Shown: piece by piece, positions 6,437-14,760 of the stretch | Layout of the letters: each line of letters begins with the position of its first letter | Position numbering within the stretch: the first letter of the stretch is position 1 | Assembly (NCBI GenBank): GCA_937975585.1 | Contig: CALJUC010000225.1 | Span: 1-17,733, forward strand | Direction of reading: 5' to 3' | DNA: 17,733 bases | Source of the DNA: an uncultured Moraxella sp. | GTDB lineage: Bacteria; Pseudomonadota; Gammaproteobacteria; Pseudomonadales; Moraxellaceae | Notes under the pieces: generated by a model | The model's input: only the letters and a program-made list of their open reading frames with translations | The model's database searches: none | Told to the model about the DNA's origin: nothing | Program-made: the position numbers and the translations under genes

Positions 6437-8932
6437 ATGACAGACACAATCGAAAATCAAGACGTAAGCTATAGCGAAAGCGAAGAACAGCAATTGCCAT
6501 TATTGGCATTGCGTGATGTGGTCGTCTATCCGCACATGCAAATTGCCCTATTCGTGGGACGCGCCCCATCGGTAAAAGCCGTTGAATTAGCGCAAGAACA
6601 ATATAACAACCGTGTGTTTGTGGTCGCACAACGAGATTCACTATCGGAAGATATTGATAGCGATAACTTGTACCAATACGGTACAGTGTGTCGCATAGTC
6701 AATACCATGCCACACGAAAATGACGAAAACTGCATTAAGGTGCTGATTGAAGGGTTATACCGTGCCCGCTTAGACGCGATTCATGAGTTGGATGATGACG
6801 TGTTATCAGCGGATTTTACCAAAAGCCCAATCAGCGATACGCTAAGTGCCAAAGAGCAAAAAGACTATCGTGATAACTTGGTCGCATTATTTAGTAAATA
6901 TGCCGAAAGTCGCTTACGCAACTCACGCGAGCTTACACGTGTGGCTGAGCGTATCAATGACTTAGAAGAACTCGTCTACTTTATCGCGACTCGCGTATCA
7001 CTTAACTTAAGCGTCAAACAAAACTTCTTAGAACAAGATGAGTTGGAAGCCCATGTTAAAGAGTTGATGGAATACTTGGTACAACAAGGCGCTGAACAAG
7101 AAATCGAGCAAGAAATTCAAGAGCAAGTCCGTCGTCAGATGGAAAACAACCAACGCGAGTATTTTTTGAATGAAAAAATGAAAGCGATTAAAAATGAGTT
7201 GAATGACTTGCATGAAGAACGTGGCGAGCCATCCGATGAAGATGACTTAGCTGAGTTGGAAAAACGCTTGGCTGAAGCCGATTTGCCAGACCATGTCCGC
7301 AAAAAAGCAGAAAGCGAGTTCCGTAAACTTAAGCAAATGCCCCCGGCTTCGTCTGAATCTTCAGTTGTGCGTAACTACGTTGAGTGGATTTTGGACACGC
7401 CATGGAATAAAACCAGTGATGTTAGCATTAACTTGGCAAAAGCCCATGAGGTGCTTGATGAAGACCATTATGGCTTAAAAGACGTCAAAGACCGAATTAT
7501 GGAATTCTTGGCGGTACAATCACGAGTGGATACGTTAAAAGGTCCTATCTTGTGTTTGGTTGGCCCACCGGGTGTTGGTAAAACCTCATTGGGTGAGTCG
7601 ATTGCGCGTGCGACTGGCCGTGAGTTTATCCGTATGGCATTGGGTGGCGTGCGTGACGAAGCCGAAATTCGTGGTCACCGCCGTACTTATATTGGCGCCA
7701 TGCCCGGTAAAATCGTCCAATCATTGAGCAAAGTTGGCGTAAAAAATCCGCTATTCTTACTCGATGAAATCGATAAGATGGCACAAGATTTTCGTGGCGA
7801 CCCTGCTTCAGCCTTGCTTGAAGTATTAGACCCGTCTCAAAATCATAGCTTTAACGACCACTATCTTGATATGGACTTGGACTTGTCGCAAGTGATGTTT
7901 ATCTGTACTGCTAACAGTATGGATATTCCACCAGCACTACTTGACCGTATGGAAGTGATTCGTTTACCGGGCTATACCGAAGATGAAAAAGTGAATATCG
8001 CGGAAAAATACCTTGTACCAAAAGCCCTAAAACAAAATGGTTTATTGGAAAACGAGGTTGAAATCAGCGAAGAAGCCTTGACCGCGATTGTCCAACGCTA
8101 TACCCGTGAAGCCGGTGTGCGTAACCTTGAGCGTGAGATTAATAAAATTGCGCGTAAAGTGGTTAAGTCCAACGTGGAAACGGCTGATAACCAAAAAGGC
8201 CGTAAACGCGCTAAACCTAAGGCTGTCAAACCAGAAGATACCGTGGTCGTGGGCGAAAGTAATATCGCTGATTACTTGGGTGTCTATCAGTTTGATTATG
8301 GCTTGGCCGAGCAAGAACCGGAAGTTGGCCGTGTGACTGGTCTTGCCTGGACACAGGTCGGTGGTGAGTTATTGACCATCGAAGCGGTAGCGATGCAAGG
8401 CAAAGGTGACTTGAACTTCACCGGCTCATTAGGCGATGTGATGAAAGAATCCATCCGTGCGGCAATGACGGTGGTACGTGCTCGTGGTGAAAGCTTAGGC
8501 GTAAGCTATGACAAGTTTAAGTCAACCGATATTCACGTGCATATGCCTGAAGGTGCGACGCCAAAAGATGGTCCATCAGCCGGTATTGCCTTGACGTTGG
8601 CTTTGGCTTCAGCGATGACTGGTATTGCGATTCGTCCAGATATCGCCATGACCGGTGAAGTCACCTTACGTGGTAAAGTCCTACGTATCGGTGGCCTAAA
8701 AGAAAAGCTATTGGCAGCGCATCGCGGTGGTATCAAGCATGTATTGATTCCTAAGTCTAATGAGCGTGATTTGGCCGAAATCCCAGAGAACGTCAAACAA
8801 GGCTTGCAGATTCAACCTGTTGAAACCATTGACGAAGTGTTCAAGGCGGCGTTGGTGAGTCAACCCGTTGCGCTAAAACCGCATCAATTACCAGTCGATG
8901 CCACCGGCGGTGATGTTGGCCTAAAAAGCTAA
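6437..8932 (+). CDS. lon: ATP-dependent protease Lon
   Basis: An 831-residue LonA protease that unfolds and degrades misfolded and specific regulatory proteins in the cytoplasm as a hexamer. Seen here: N-terminal substrate-binding domain (about 18-215), a helical linker rich in Glu and Gln (about 205-260), an AAA+ module with Walker A GPPGVGKT (376-383) and Walker B FLLDEID (440-446), and a C-terminal serine protease domain with the catalytic S714 (DGPSAG) and K757 (GGLKEK), 43 residues apart as in E. coli (S679, K722). It is about 47 residues longer than E. coli Lon; part of this is a basic linker (KGRKRAKPKAVKPED, about 587-601) between the AAA+ and protease parts and part is a longer C-terminal tail. 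The ATG has an AAGGGG site six bases upstream. clpX and clpP, often beside lon, are absent. Confidence 0.98.
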   Translation: MTDTIENQDVSYSESEEQQLPLLALRDVVVYPHMQIALFVGRAPSVKAVELAQEQYNNRVFVVAQRDSLSEDIDSDNLYQYGTVCRIVNTMPHENDENCIKVLIEGLYRARLDAIHELDDDVLSADFTKSPISDTLSAKEQKDYRDNLVALFSKYAESRLRNSRELTRVAERINDLEELVYFIATRVSLNLSVKQNFLEQDELEAHVKELMEYLVQQGAEQEIEQEIQEQVRRQMENNQREYFLNEKMKAIKNELNDLHEERGEPSDEDDLAELEKRLAEADLPDHVRKKAESEFRKLKQMPPASSESSVVRNYVEWILDTPWNKTSDVSINLAKAHEVLDEDHYGLKDVKDRIMEFLAVQSRVDTLKGPILCLVGPPGVGKTSLGESIARATGREFIRMALGGVRDEAEIRGHRRTYIGAMPGKIVQSLSKVGVKNPLFLLDEIDKMAQDFRGDPASALLEVLDPSQNHSFNDHYLDMDLDLSQVMFICTANSMDIPPALLDRMEVIRLPGYTEDEKVNIAEKYLVPKALKQNGLLENEVEISEEALTAIVQRYTREAGVRNLEREINKIARKVVKSNVETADNQKGRKRAKPKAVKPEDTVVVGESNIADYLGVYQFDYGLAEQEPEVGRVTGLAWTQVGGELLTIEAVAMQGKGDLNFTGSLGDVMKESIRAAMTVVRARGESLGVSYDKFKSTDIHVHMPEGATPKDGPSAGIALTLALASAMTGIAIRPDIAMTGEVTLRGKVLRIGGLKEKLLAAHRGGIKHVLIPKSNERDLAEIPENVKQGLQIQPVETIDEVFKAALVSQPVALKPHQLPVDATGGDVGLKS

Positions 8933-8949
8933 AGTATTGTATCAATAAT

Positions 8950-8980
8950 AAAAACCCCCAATCCACGATTGGGGGTTTTT
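8950..8980 (+). terminator. Strong two-way terminator between lon and ferritin
   Basis: A perfect 14-bp stem (8950-8963 with 8967-8980, core CCCCCAATC/GATTGGGGG) around a CAC loop, flanked by five A and five T. It sits between the convergent lon and ferritin genes and should stop transcription from both sides. Confidence 0.95.
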
Positions 8981-9015
8981 ATTGGTTGACTGTTCTACTG
9001 TAAATAAAGCTCTAC

Positions 9016-9564
9016 TTATTCAACAGATTTGTCACGTGGCAATTCACCTTCTTGTAAGGCGTCCGCCATATCGCGGTCTAAGGCATAGTAGTTTTGGTTA
9101 TCGGCTTTATCTTTCGATGCCAAGGCAAATTTATCACGTAAATCGTTAATTAAGGCTTCTTCTTCGATTTGCTCTTTGACGAACCATTGTAAGAAGTTAA
9201 AGGTCGCCCAATCACGTTCTTCCATGGCTTTATCAACAAGCGCATAAATTTTCTTTGAGTTTTCTAGTTCGTGTTGCCATACATCTTCAATACAGGTTTC
9301 AAGGTTAATCGGGTTATCACTCGGTGCTGGAATAGCGCCAATTTTGGCCTCGCCACCACGCTCATTAATATACGCTAAGAATTTGAACATGTGATTTCGT
9401 TCTTCAGCCGAGTGCTTATAAAAAAACTCTGCAACGCCCTGAAAATTATTAACTTCCGCCCAACTGCCCAGTGCCAAATACGCTTGGGCTTGGGTCGCTT
9501 CTACCATCATTTGGGTGTTTAGGGCTTGTTCCATACTCTCAGAAATACGGCGATCATTGCTCAT
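9016..9564 (-). CDS. ftnA: Bacterial non-heme ferritin
   Basis: A 182-residue four-helix-bundle ferritin that forms a 24-subunit shell, oxidises Fe(II) and stores it as a mineral in the cytoplasm. Seen here: ferroxidase-site residues E22, E55, H58, E99, Q132 and E135, all at a constant offset of five from E. coli FtnA (E17, E50, H53, E94, Q127, E130), so all three iron sites look intact. There is no bacterioferritin-type haem methionine pattern that I can place. The C-terminal tail (from about 150) is acidic and longer than in E. coli FtnA. The ATG follows a GAGG site seven bases upstream. A TATACT -10-like box lies at 9659-9654. No clear Fur box is visible. It is a single-gene unit sharing a terminator with lon. 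Confidence 0.95.
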   Translation of the reverse strand: MSNDRRISESMEQALNTQMMVEATQAQAYLALGSWAEVNNFQGVAEFFYKHSAEERNHMFKFLAYINERGGEAKIGAIPAPSDNPINLETCIEDVWQHELENSKKIYALVDKAMEERDWATFNFLQWFVKEQIEEEALINDLRDKFALASKDKADNQNYYALDRDMADALQEGELPRDKSVE

Positions 9565-9653
9565 GTTGTAACCTCATTCATTGTATTTTGTTTATTGTTA
9601 TTTCAGCTTATCTAGTAGTTATTGATTGATAGGCTGCCGTTTAAGACTTGTCT

Positions 9654-9659
9654 AGTATA
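9654..9659 (-). promoter_or_regulatory. Possible -10 box of the ferritin promoter
   Basis: Minus-strand TATACT, five of six matches to the -10 consensus, 90 bases upstream of the ferritin ATG. The -35 position (about 17 bases upstream) is poor, so this would need an activator or is wrong. Confidence 0.3.
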
Positions 9660-9735
9660 AGAGCAGCCTCAGCAAAACATAAGGCTAAATTACGCAATCA
9701 AGCATAAACGCTAACGAGGTGATAACATTTCTGAG

Positions 9736-11028
9736 TTACGCATCAATCGGCTTATCTTGGGTAGCAAGCCACGAAAACCCCAAGTTAATAATCATCAGCA
9801 TAAGTAGAACCGTCATGGGAATCGTCCAGCCATGCGTCATATCTTCTAACCAACCAGTGACAATCGGCCCTAACACGGCAATCCCATAGCCAATGGTTTG
9901 CGCCATACCAGACAGCTCTGCAGTCTGTTGGCTATCCCGCGCTTTAATCGTAAATAGCATGATACATAAGGTAAAAATCACCCCGCAACCAAAGCCTGCA
10001 CTTATCGCCCAAAGCCATGCTAATTTCATCGATAAAAAGCCAAAACCGAGCACGCCGATTAGATTGCCCAAGGCGGCAGCGATTGCTAAAACGCGCAAAT
10101 TCCAACCGGCAGCCACCCATTTAGACAATAAGATAATTGAGGGGAATGCCATCATCTGAAATATCATGCCCATTTGACTGGCGCTGGCTTGGGATAGCCC
10201 TTGATCCATGAGTAGTGAGGGTAAAAAACTGGCAAAGGTATAATACAGTAGCGACTGTAAGCCCATATAGATGCTGATAGACCACGCCATCGGCATACCC
10301 CACACCGAGCGGCGTGGACGCGGTTGTTCATAGGCAAGGTCGGCATTTAAGGTGTCTGTATTGATTGTGCCCTGGGTTGTACTGCCATCGGTTACATTAG
10401 CGGTATTTGCCTTAGCGTTAGCCAAATTATGGCGGATAAATAAATGCAGCACCCATAACCAAGCAAGCAAGGCTGCCACCGATACCCAGCCCCAAACCCC
10501 TAACGCAAACTGCCAATTCTGCCAGGCAACCAGCATCGGCATCACGCCTGCCGCAAGACCTGCAAACATCGATAAAAATAACGAATAAGTGCCCGTGATA
10601 AAACTTATTTTGGACGGGGTATATTTTTTGATGACAGCCGGTACTAGCACATTACCCAACGAAATCGCCACTGACAAGACGATGGTGCCGACTAGTAGGA
10701 AGCTAAGTTCATCCTGCCAGCTACGGCCAAAAATCCCCAACGCCAACAGTAGGGCTGCTATCACCAAGGTATTTTCCAGACCCAACTTTCGCGATATCAT
10801 CGGCGCCACAAATGAACTAATGGCAAACGCCATAACCGGAATCGTACCTAATAGTCCGATGACTTTTGTGCTGAGGCTTAAGTCATGCTGGATGAACTTA
10901 GCCACCGTACCAAAACCAATCAGTGGCGTACGCATATTAATAGCGAGCAACAAAATCGCGATAACCACGCTCACCACGAGCATTTTTGAATAGCCAGTGG
11001 GTTGCGTAAGTGTTGAAGTTTGGGTCAC
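9736..11028 (-). CDS. MFS transporter, CynX/NimT (cyanate transporter-like) family
   Basis: A 430-residue polytopic membrane protein with about twelve hydrophobic segments. The first helix ends in NMRTP (31-35), a signature of the CynX/NimT branch of the major facilitator superfamily, whose named members carry cyanate or 2-nitroimidazole. The substrate here cannot be told from sequence, and no cyanase (cynS) or carbonic anhydrase (cynT) lies nearby, so a cyanate role is not supported. The halves are joined by a long hydrophilic loop at about 200-240, rich in Ala, Asn and Thr and ending in basic PRPRRS, probably cytoplasmic. The start is GTG, chosen because AAGGA lies six to seven bases upstream and no in-frame ATG precedes it. 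It is divergent from hisC, with 214 bases between. No clear terminator follows. Confidence 0.85.
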   Translation of the reverse strand: MTQTSTLTQPTGYSKMLVVSVVIAILLLAINMRTPLIGFGTVAKFIQHDLSLSTKVIGLLGTIPVMAFAISSFVAPMISRKLGLENTLVIAALLLALGIFGRSWQDELSFLLVGTIVLSVAISLGNVLVPAVIKKYTPSKISFITGTYSLFLSMFAGLAAGVMPMLVAWQNWQFALGVWGWVSVAALLAWLWVLHLFIRHNLANAKANTANVTDGSTTQGTINTDTLNADLAYEQPRPRRSVWGMPMAWSISIYMGLQSLLYYTFASFLPSLLMDQGLSQASASQMGMIFQMMAFPSIILLSKWVAAGWNLRVLAIAAALGNLIGVLGFGFLSMKLAWLWAISAGFGCGVIFTLCIMLFTIKARDSQQTAELSGMAQTIGYGIAVLGPIVTGWLEDMTHGWTIPMTVLLMLMIINLGFSWLATQDKPIDA

Positions 11029-11242
11029 GAATCATCCTTAAATTTATCTATTGCTGACGCTTAGCGTGCCGCCCACCTTGGCTTAACTTATGACATTGAT
11101 AAGCATGAAATGATTAAAAAATTTTAACCCGCCTGCACAAACCTATCACCAAAATATGCTAAGATGAAAGTTATTTTTGAATATCTGTTGGTGCCTGATT
11201 TACGCGTAATTCAGCACAAATAAAGCCCACACGAGGAATACC

Positions 11243-12403
11243 ATGTCGGAGACCAATCCCGCCACGTCAGCCCCTACTGACACTGTCCTATCGAGTCAAC
11301 AACACGCTAAACAAACTATTGATACACGATTATGGGGTAAGCGCGTCCGCAACTTAACGCCATACGTGCCTGGCGAACAGCCAAAACATGAAAACTTGTG
11401 CAAGCTTAACACCAACGAAAATCCATTCCCACCCTCACCAAAAGTGGCTGACGCCATAGCGGCCGTGTTGGCCAATCAAGCAGATTTATTAAAGCGTTAT
11501 CCAGCGCCTGAATCTGATGATTTACGCGCAGCGATGGCTCAGGTATATGGGGTCAATCCTGAGCAAGTATTTGTGGGTAATGGTTCAGATGAAGTCTTAG
11601 CTCACATATTTGCTTGTTTTTTTGTCAAAGACCGTCCCTTATTAACCCCAGATATCGGCTATAGTTTTTATCCAGTGTATGCCGACACCTTCGGCGTCGA
11701 GCTTATCAACATTGCATTACAACAAGATTTCACGATTGATGTCAATGACTTTCGCAGACCGTGTGGTGGGATTATCATCGCTAACCCAAATGCGCCAACC
11801 GGTGTGTTGCTCGCGCTTGATGATATCGAAAAATTACTGACCGAACACCCCAATGCGGTTATCGTGATTGATGAAGCCTATATTGACTTTGCAGATACCC
11901 CAAATGCGTCAGCGGTCAGTCTCATCAATAAATACGACAACTTAATTGTCAGCCAAACCTTTTCAAAATCACGCTCATTAGCAGGTTTACGTGTCGGCAT
12001 GGCCTTTGCCAACCCGTCCTTGATTGAAGCGCTTAATCGCTACAAAAACAGCTTTAATAGTTACCCACTTGATCGCTTGGCTCAAGCTGGTGCCGTTGCA
12101 AGTTTGCTAGATGCTGCCTATTTTGAAGATTGTCGTCAGCAAGTTATCACCTTGCGCCATAACTTAACGCAAGATTTGCAAGATTTAGGCTTTACCGTGT
12201 TGCCCTCACAAGCAAACTTTGTCTTCGCCAAACCACCTGCTACTTTGGGCAACGCGGCCGCTGTGTTTGAACAGTTACGTGCTGAAGGTGTGATTGTCCG
12301 CCACTTCAAATCAGCGCGCATTGCCGAATTTATACGCATCACGGTGGGCGACCAAGCACAAAACCAACGTCTAATTGATAGCTTACGTGCGCTACCAGCA
12401 TAA
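11243..12403 (+). CDS. hisC: Histidinol-phosphate aminotransferase HisC
   Basis: A 386-residue PLP-dependent aminotransferase (fold type I) that converts imidazole-acetol phosphate and glutamate to histidinol phosphate, the seventh step counted in histidine synthesis. Seen here: LNTNENPFPPSP at about 55-66 (substrate loop), NGSDEVLA at 113-120, NPNAPTG at 181-187, DEAYIDF at 210-216, the PLP lysine K242 in SKSRSLAGLR and R250 within the same motif. The first 30 residues form a polar extension beyond the usual family start; the ATG with GAGG six bases upstream supports it. In this window hisC is not with other his genes; in related genomes it often sits with hisG and hisD. It is followed after ten bases by a small gene of unknown function. 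Confidence 0.95.
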   Translation: MSETNPATSAPTDTVLSSQQHAKQTIDTRLWGKRVRNLTPYVPGEQPKHENLCKLNTNENPFPPSPKVADAIAAVLANQADLLKRYPAPESDDLRAAMAQVYGVNPEQVFVGNGSDEVLAHIFACFFVKDRPLLTPDIGYSFYPVYADTFGVELINIALQQDFTIDVNDFRRPCGGIIIANPNAPTGVLLALDDIEKLLTEHPNAVIVIDEAYIDFADTPNASAVSLINKYDNLIVSQTFSKSRSLAGLRVGMAFANPSLIEALNRYKNSFNSYPLDRLAQAGAVASLLDAAYFEDCRQQVITLRHNLTQDLQDLGFTVLPSQANFVFAKPPATLGNAAAVFEQLRAEGVIVRHFKSARIAEFIRITVGDQAQNQRLIDSLRALPA

Positions 12404-12413
12404 GGCATTGACG

Positions 12414-12659
12414 ATGAATGAAATTCAGTTTTTTTTAAAATGTCAAAATGTTGAAACTGGCGAAGTGGTCACTTACCGCTTTGCCAATCAACAGCAGCTT
12501 ATAGCCTTTAGCAAACACTTAGCTGCGCGCAAACTCACCATTGTGGATACGCATATTGGCTTTTATGACTTAGATATGTTGTTTAACCCATTTTTTGATA
12601 ACGTTTCGCCCATCAATGCCATTGAAATCAATACCGCTATCACGCCTGTCTTGGACTAA
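12414..12659 (+). CDS. Small protein of unknown function, likely co-transcribed with hisC
   Basis: An 81-residue protein I do not recognise. It begins ten bases after the hisC stop codon, with AAGG (in the hisC stop region) eight bases before the ATG, so it is probably translated from the hisC message. A TTG at 12375 would extend it by 13 residues into hisC but has no clear ribosome site. Seen here: no signal peptide or membrane segment; an N-terminal FFLKCQNVETGEVVTYRF stretch that looks like two beta strands, a helix-like middle (QQLIAFSKHLAARKL) and a DTHIGFYDLDMLFNPFFD segment rich in aromatic and acidic residues. A small alpha/beta domain is the most that can be said. It could be an accessory protein of HisC or an unrelated passenger. 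Confidence 0.75.
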   Translation: MNEIQFFLKCQNVETGEVVTYRFANQQQLIAFSKHLAARKLTIVDTHIGFYDLDMLFNPFFDNVSPINAIEINTAITPVLD

Positions 12660-12703
12660 ATTTGTACAGTCCAAGGTCTATAAAATCTTTGGTTTATAAA
12701 AGC

Positions 12704-14227
12704 TTAGGCTTGTAAAATCTTCAGCAAATTGCCTACTTTATCAAAGCATTCTTGGTATTCTGCCTCACACGCTGAGGCAATGGTAATACCGCCGCCCGCC
12801 CATAAGTCGACCTGTCCGGCGGATGCTTGAAGCGTGCGAATCAGTACATTCCATTGCCCAGTACCATCAAAGTTTAGATAGCCTAACGTACCGCAATACG
12901 CGCCACGTGGCTTGGCTTCAAGCTCGTGGATGATTTCTACCGCGCGTTTTTTTGGCGTGCCGGTAATCGAGCCTGCCGGTAAGCTATCAAACAGTACGGT
13001 CAGTGGATGCACGTCATCTTTTAAGGTCGCTGTGATGGTACTCACCATATGATGCACATTACTAAAACTTTCGATAGCGAACAGTTTAGGTACTTGAACC
13101 GTACCTGTTTTGGCATATTTACCCAAGTCATTACGCAGTAAATCGACAATCATCACATTTTCGGCTTTATCTTTGTCACTATCTGCCAATTCTTGTTTGA
13201 GGGCATTGTCACTCACTGGTGTGTCACCACGTGGCCGTGTGCCTTTGATGGGTTTGGTGATGATGCTGTGTCCGCCTTGTGGATGTTTGACAAAGGTAAA
13301 AAACAGCTCTGGTGAACAACTTAACAACTCATAATCGGCCACACTGACGTAGCCTGCAAATGGCGCTTGGGTAGCTTGGTATAACTTGGGCAAATAGTCC
13401 ACCAATGATTCATCTACTAATTGACCTTGCCAACACTGGGTGAGATTGATTTGGTAGCAATCACCGGCTTTAAGATAGGCTTGTACTTGTTCAAAGGCTT
13501 TTGTATATTGCGTGCGCGACCATAACGGTTTTAACGCAATGCCTAACGGTTGTGATATTGGCCGACAATGCGTTTTAGCAAAATTAGCAAGCCAACGCTG
13601 GACTTCCATAAGGCAGTCACAAGCTTCGGATGTGGTAGCATGCAATTGCCACTGCTGATCTTGATAGCTAAGATAAATATCGTAGTGTCCCATAAAGGCA
13701 AGCGGCTGCTGTGCACTGAGATAGTCTTTTGACGCATCGGTATCGGCCAAATACGCTGCTGCAATATCATAATTGATAAAACCGATAAAGCCATCTCGAT
13801 ACTTAGAATCAGTTTGGGACTCATTCTGCGATTCAGTCAGTTCTGCACTATCGCTAGCGACTGCCTGCTGCGTTTGGTAGTCAATCAACTTTGCGACCAC
13901 GGTCTTTATATCAGCCGTCATGTCAGTTTTCATATCACCCGATAACTGCGCTGTTTGGTCATTATCACCCTTCCCCGCTACTACACTCGTTAGCGGTTGG
14001 GCGCGAAACTGTTGCTGAATCGCCAAATACGGTAAGTCATCTGTTATATTAGGCTGCACCGTTAAGGTCATCTTTGGGAATAACCCAATGACTTGCTGAC
14101 CGGCATTGTTTAGCCAAATCGGATAATAAGATACCAGCGATTTTCGTACTACATTAGCCAGCGCTTGCATCAGATGGACAGGCGAGATATCAGTTAAAAA
14201 TTCACAATTTAAATACGCAATTTTCAT
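12704..14227 (-). CDS. pabB: Aminodeoxychorismate synthase component I (PabB)
   Basis: A 507-residue chorismate-using enzyme that, with the glutaminase PabA, makes 4-amino-4-deoxychorismate for folate. Seen here: a C-terminal chorismate-binding domain (about 237-505) with the PIKGT motif (326-330), in which Lys328 is the lysine characteristic of PabB (anthranilate synthase TrpE has PIAGT), then ENVMIVDLLRND (356-367), GSITGTPKKRA (419-429) and a GGGITIASACEAEYQE end. The N-terminal domain holds a low-complexity, Asp/Thr/Gln/Ser-rich insert at about 84-142. No pabA or pabC is adjacent. The ATG has no clear Shine-Dalgarno; a TATAAA lies five bases before it, so the message may start at the ATG. 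A later start at residue 20 is possible but also lacks a site. No obvious terminator follows. Confidence 0.93.
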   Translation of the reverse strand: MKIAYLNCEFLTDISPVHLMQALANVVRKSLVSYYPIWLNNAGQQVIGLFPKMTLTVQPNITDDLPYLAIQQQFRAQPLTSVVAGKGDNDQTAQLSGDMKTDMTADIKTVVAKLIDYQTQQAVASDSAELTESQNESQTDSKYRDGFIGFINYDIAAAYLADTDASKDYLSAQQPLAFMGHYDIYLSYQDQQWQLHATTSEACDCLMEVQRWLANFAKTHCRPISQPLGIALKPLWSRTQYTKAFEQVQAYLKAGDCYQINLTQCWQGQLVDESLVDYLPKLYQATQAPFAGYVSVADYELLSCSPELFFTFVKHPQGGHSIITKPIKGTRPRGDTPVSDNALKQELADSDKDKAENVMIVDLLRNDLGKYAKTGTVQVPKLFAIESFSNVHHMVSTITATLKDDVHPLTVLFDSLPAGSITGTPKKRAVEIIHELEAKPRGAYCGTLGYLNFDGTGQWNVLIRTLQASAGQVDLWAGGGITIASACEAEYQECFDKVGNLLKILQA

Positions 14228-14246
14228 AAGTTTTTATACAAAGTCA

Positions 14247-14275
14247 TTGATTAATCGAATATTTTATCGTAAATT
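14247..14275 (+). promoter_or_regulatory. Possible promoter of the small SH3-like gene
   Basis: TTGATT (14247-14252), a 17-base spacer and TAAATT (14270-14275), each four of six matches to consensus, would start transcription near 14282, about 43 bases before the ATG. The region is AT-rich, so a chance match is possible. Confidence 0.35.
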
Positions 14276-14324
14276 ACCGCGAAGATTAACCCTTATTTGA
14301 TTTAAAAAATATCGAGTGATACCC

Positions 14325-14627
14325 ATGAGAGCCTTTGTTGTTTGTGCCATGGCGCTACTTTGTAGTCAAACTGTGGTCGCTGAAATTTCTAATTGTCATG
14401 TCAAAAGCACCAATTCAAAAACGGTACCCATCCGCCAAACCTTAAATAGCGCACCCGTTGGTTATATCAAGTCAAACACGCCTGTGACTATCAGTACCTA
14501 TAACACAGATTATTCTGGGCAATTCTTTGCCTATGTAAGCTGGCAAGGCCAACCATTAAAAAGCGTTAAAAACCGTGCCCTGCGCAACAGCGGCTGGGTC
14601 GCCCGCGAGTCGTTTGTTTGTGATTAA
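14325..14627 (+). CDS. Small secreted SH3-like domain protein
   Basis: A 100-residue exported protein. Seen here: a signal peptide (MRAFVV, hydrophobic to about residue 18, likely cut after VVA at 17-19) and an 80-residue mature part in the pattern of a bacterial SH3 domain: VPIRQTLNSAPVGYIKSNTPVTI near the start and GWVARESFVC near the end, with YVSWQGQ between. Mature cysteines C24 and C99 flank the domain, so a disulfide could tie its ends together. Bacterial SH3 domains often bind peptidoglycan peptides, but no such role can be shown here. I chose the ATG at 14325; a GTG at 14316 is in frame but would spoil the signal peptide. It is divergent from pabB and ends in a strong terminator shared with fabB. 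Confidence 0.8.
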   Translation: MRAFVVCAMALLCSQTVVAEISNCHVKSTNSKTVPIRQTLNSAPVGYIKSNTPVTISTYNTDYSGQFFAYVSWQGQPLKSVKNRALRNSGWVARESFVCD

Positions 14628-14691
14628 TCATACACTTATACATTCGTTGTGATAGGCGTTTTCATGGTAAATTGATTAAGTAATAGTAATT

Positions 14692-14729
14692 AAAAAAGGT
14701 AGCGATGTTTAATCATCGCTACCTTTTTT
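14692..14729 (+). terminator. Strong two-way terminator between SH3-like gene and fabB
   Basis: A perfect 16-bp stem (14692-14707 with 14714-14729, core GGTAGCGATG/CATCGCTACC) with a six-base loop, flanked by six A and six T. It lies 65 bases after the SH3-like stop codon and 31 bases after the fabB stop codon on the other strand. Confidence 0.95.
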
Positions 14730-14760
14730 ATGTCATAGCTGGTTTTTTTAAAACCTTAGA

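Noticed and set aside
10589..10993. 134-residue plus-strand frame opposite the MFS gene
   Set aside because: Shadow of a confidently assigned membrane transporter; composition is that of an antisense frame, with no ribosome site.
9736..11028. Assigning the transporter as a cyanate carrier (cynX)
   Set aside because: Only family-level similarity is visible and there is no cynS or cynT beside it, so the substrate is left open.
12680..12722. Three near-copies of TATAAAATCTT beyond the hisC-linked gene and at the end of pabB
   Set aside because: Imperfect, AT-rich and partly inside the pabB stop region; they form no stable hairpin and look like low-complexity sequence.
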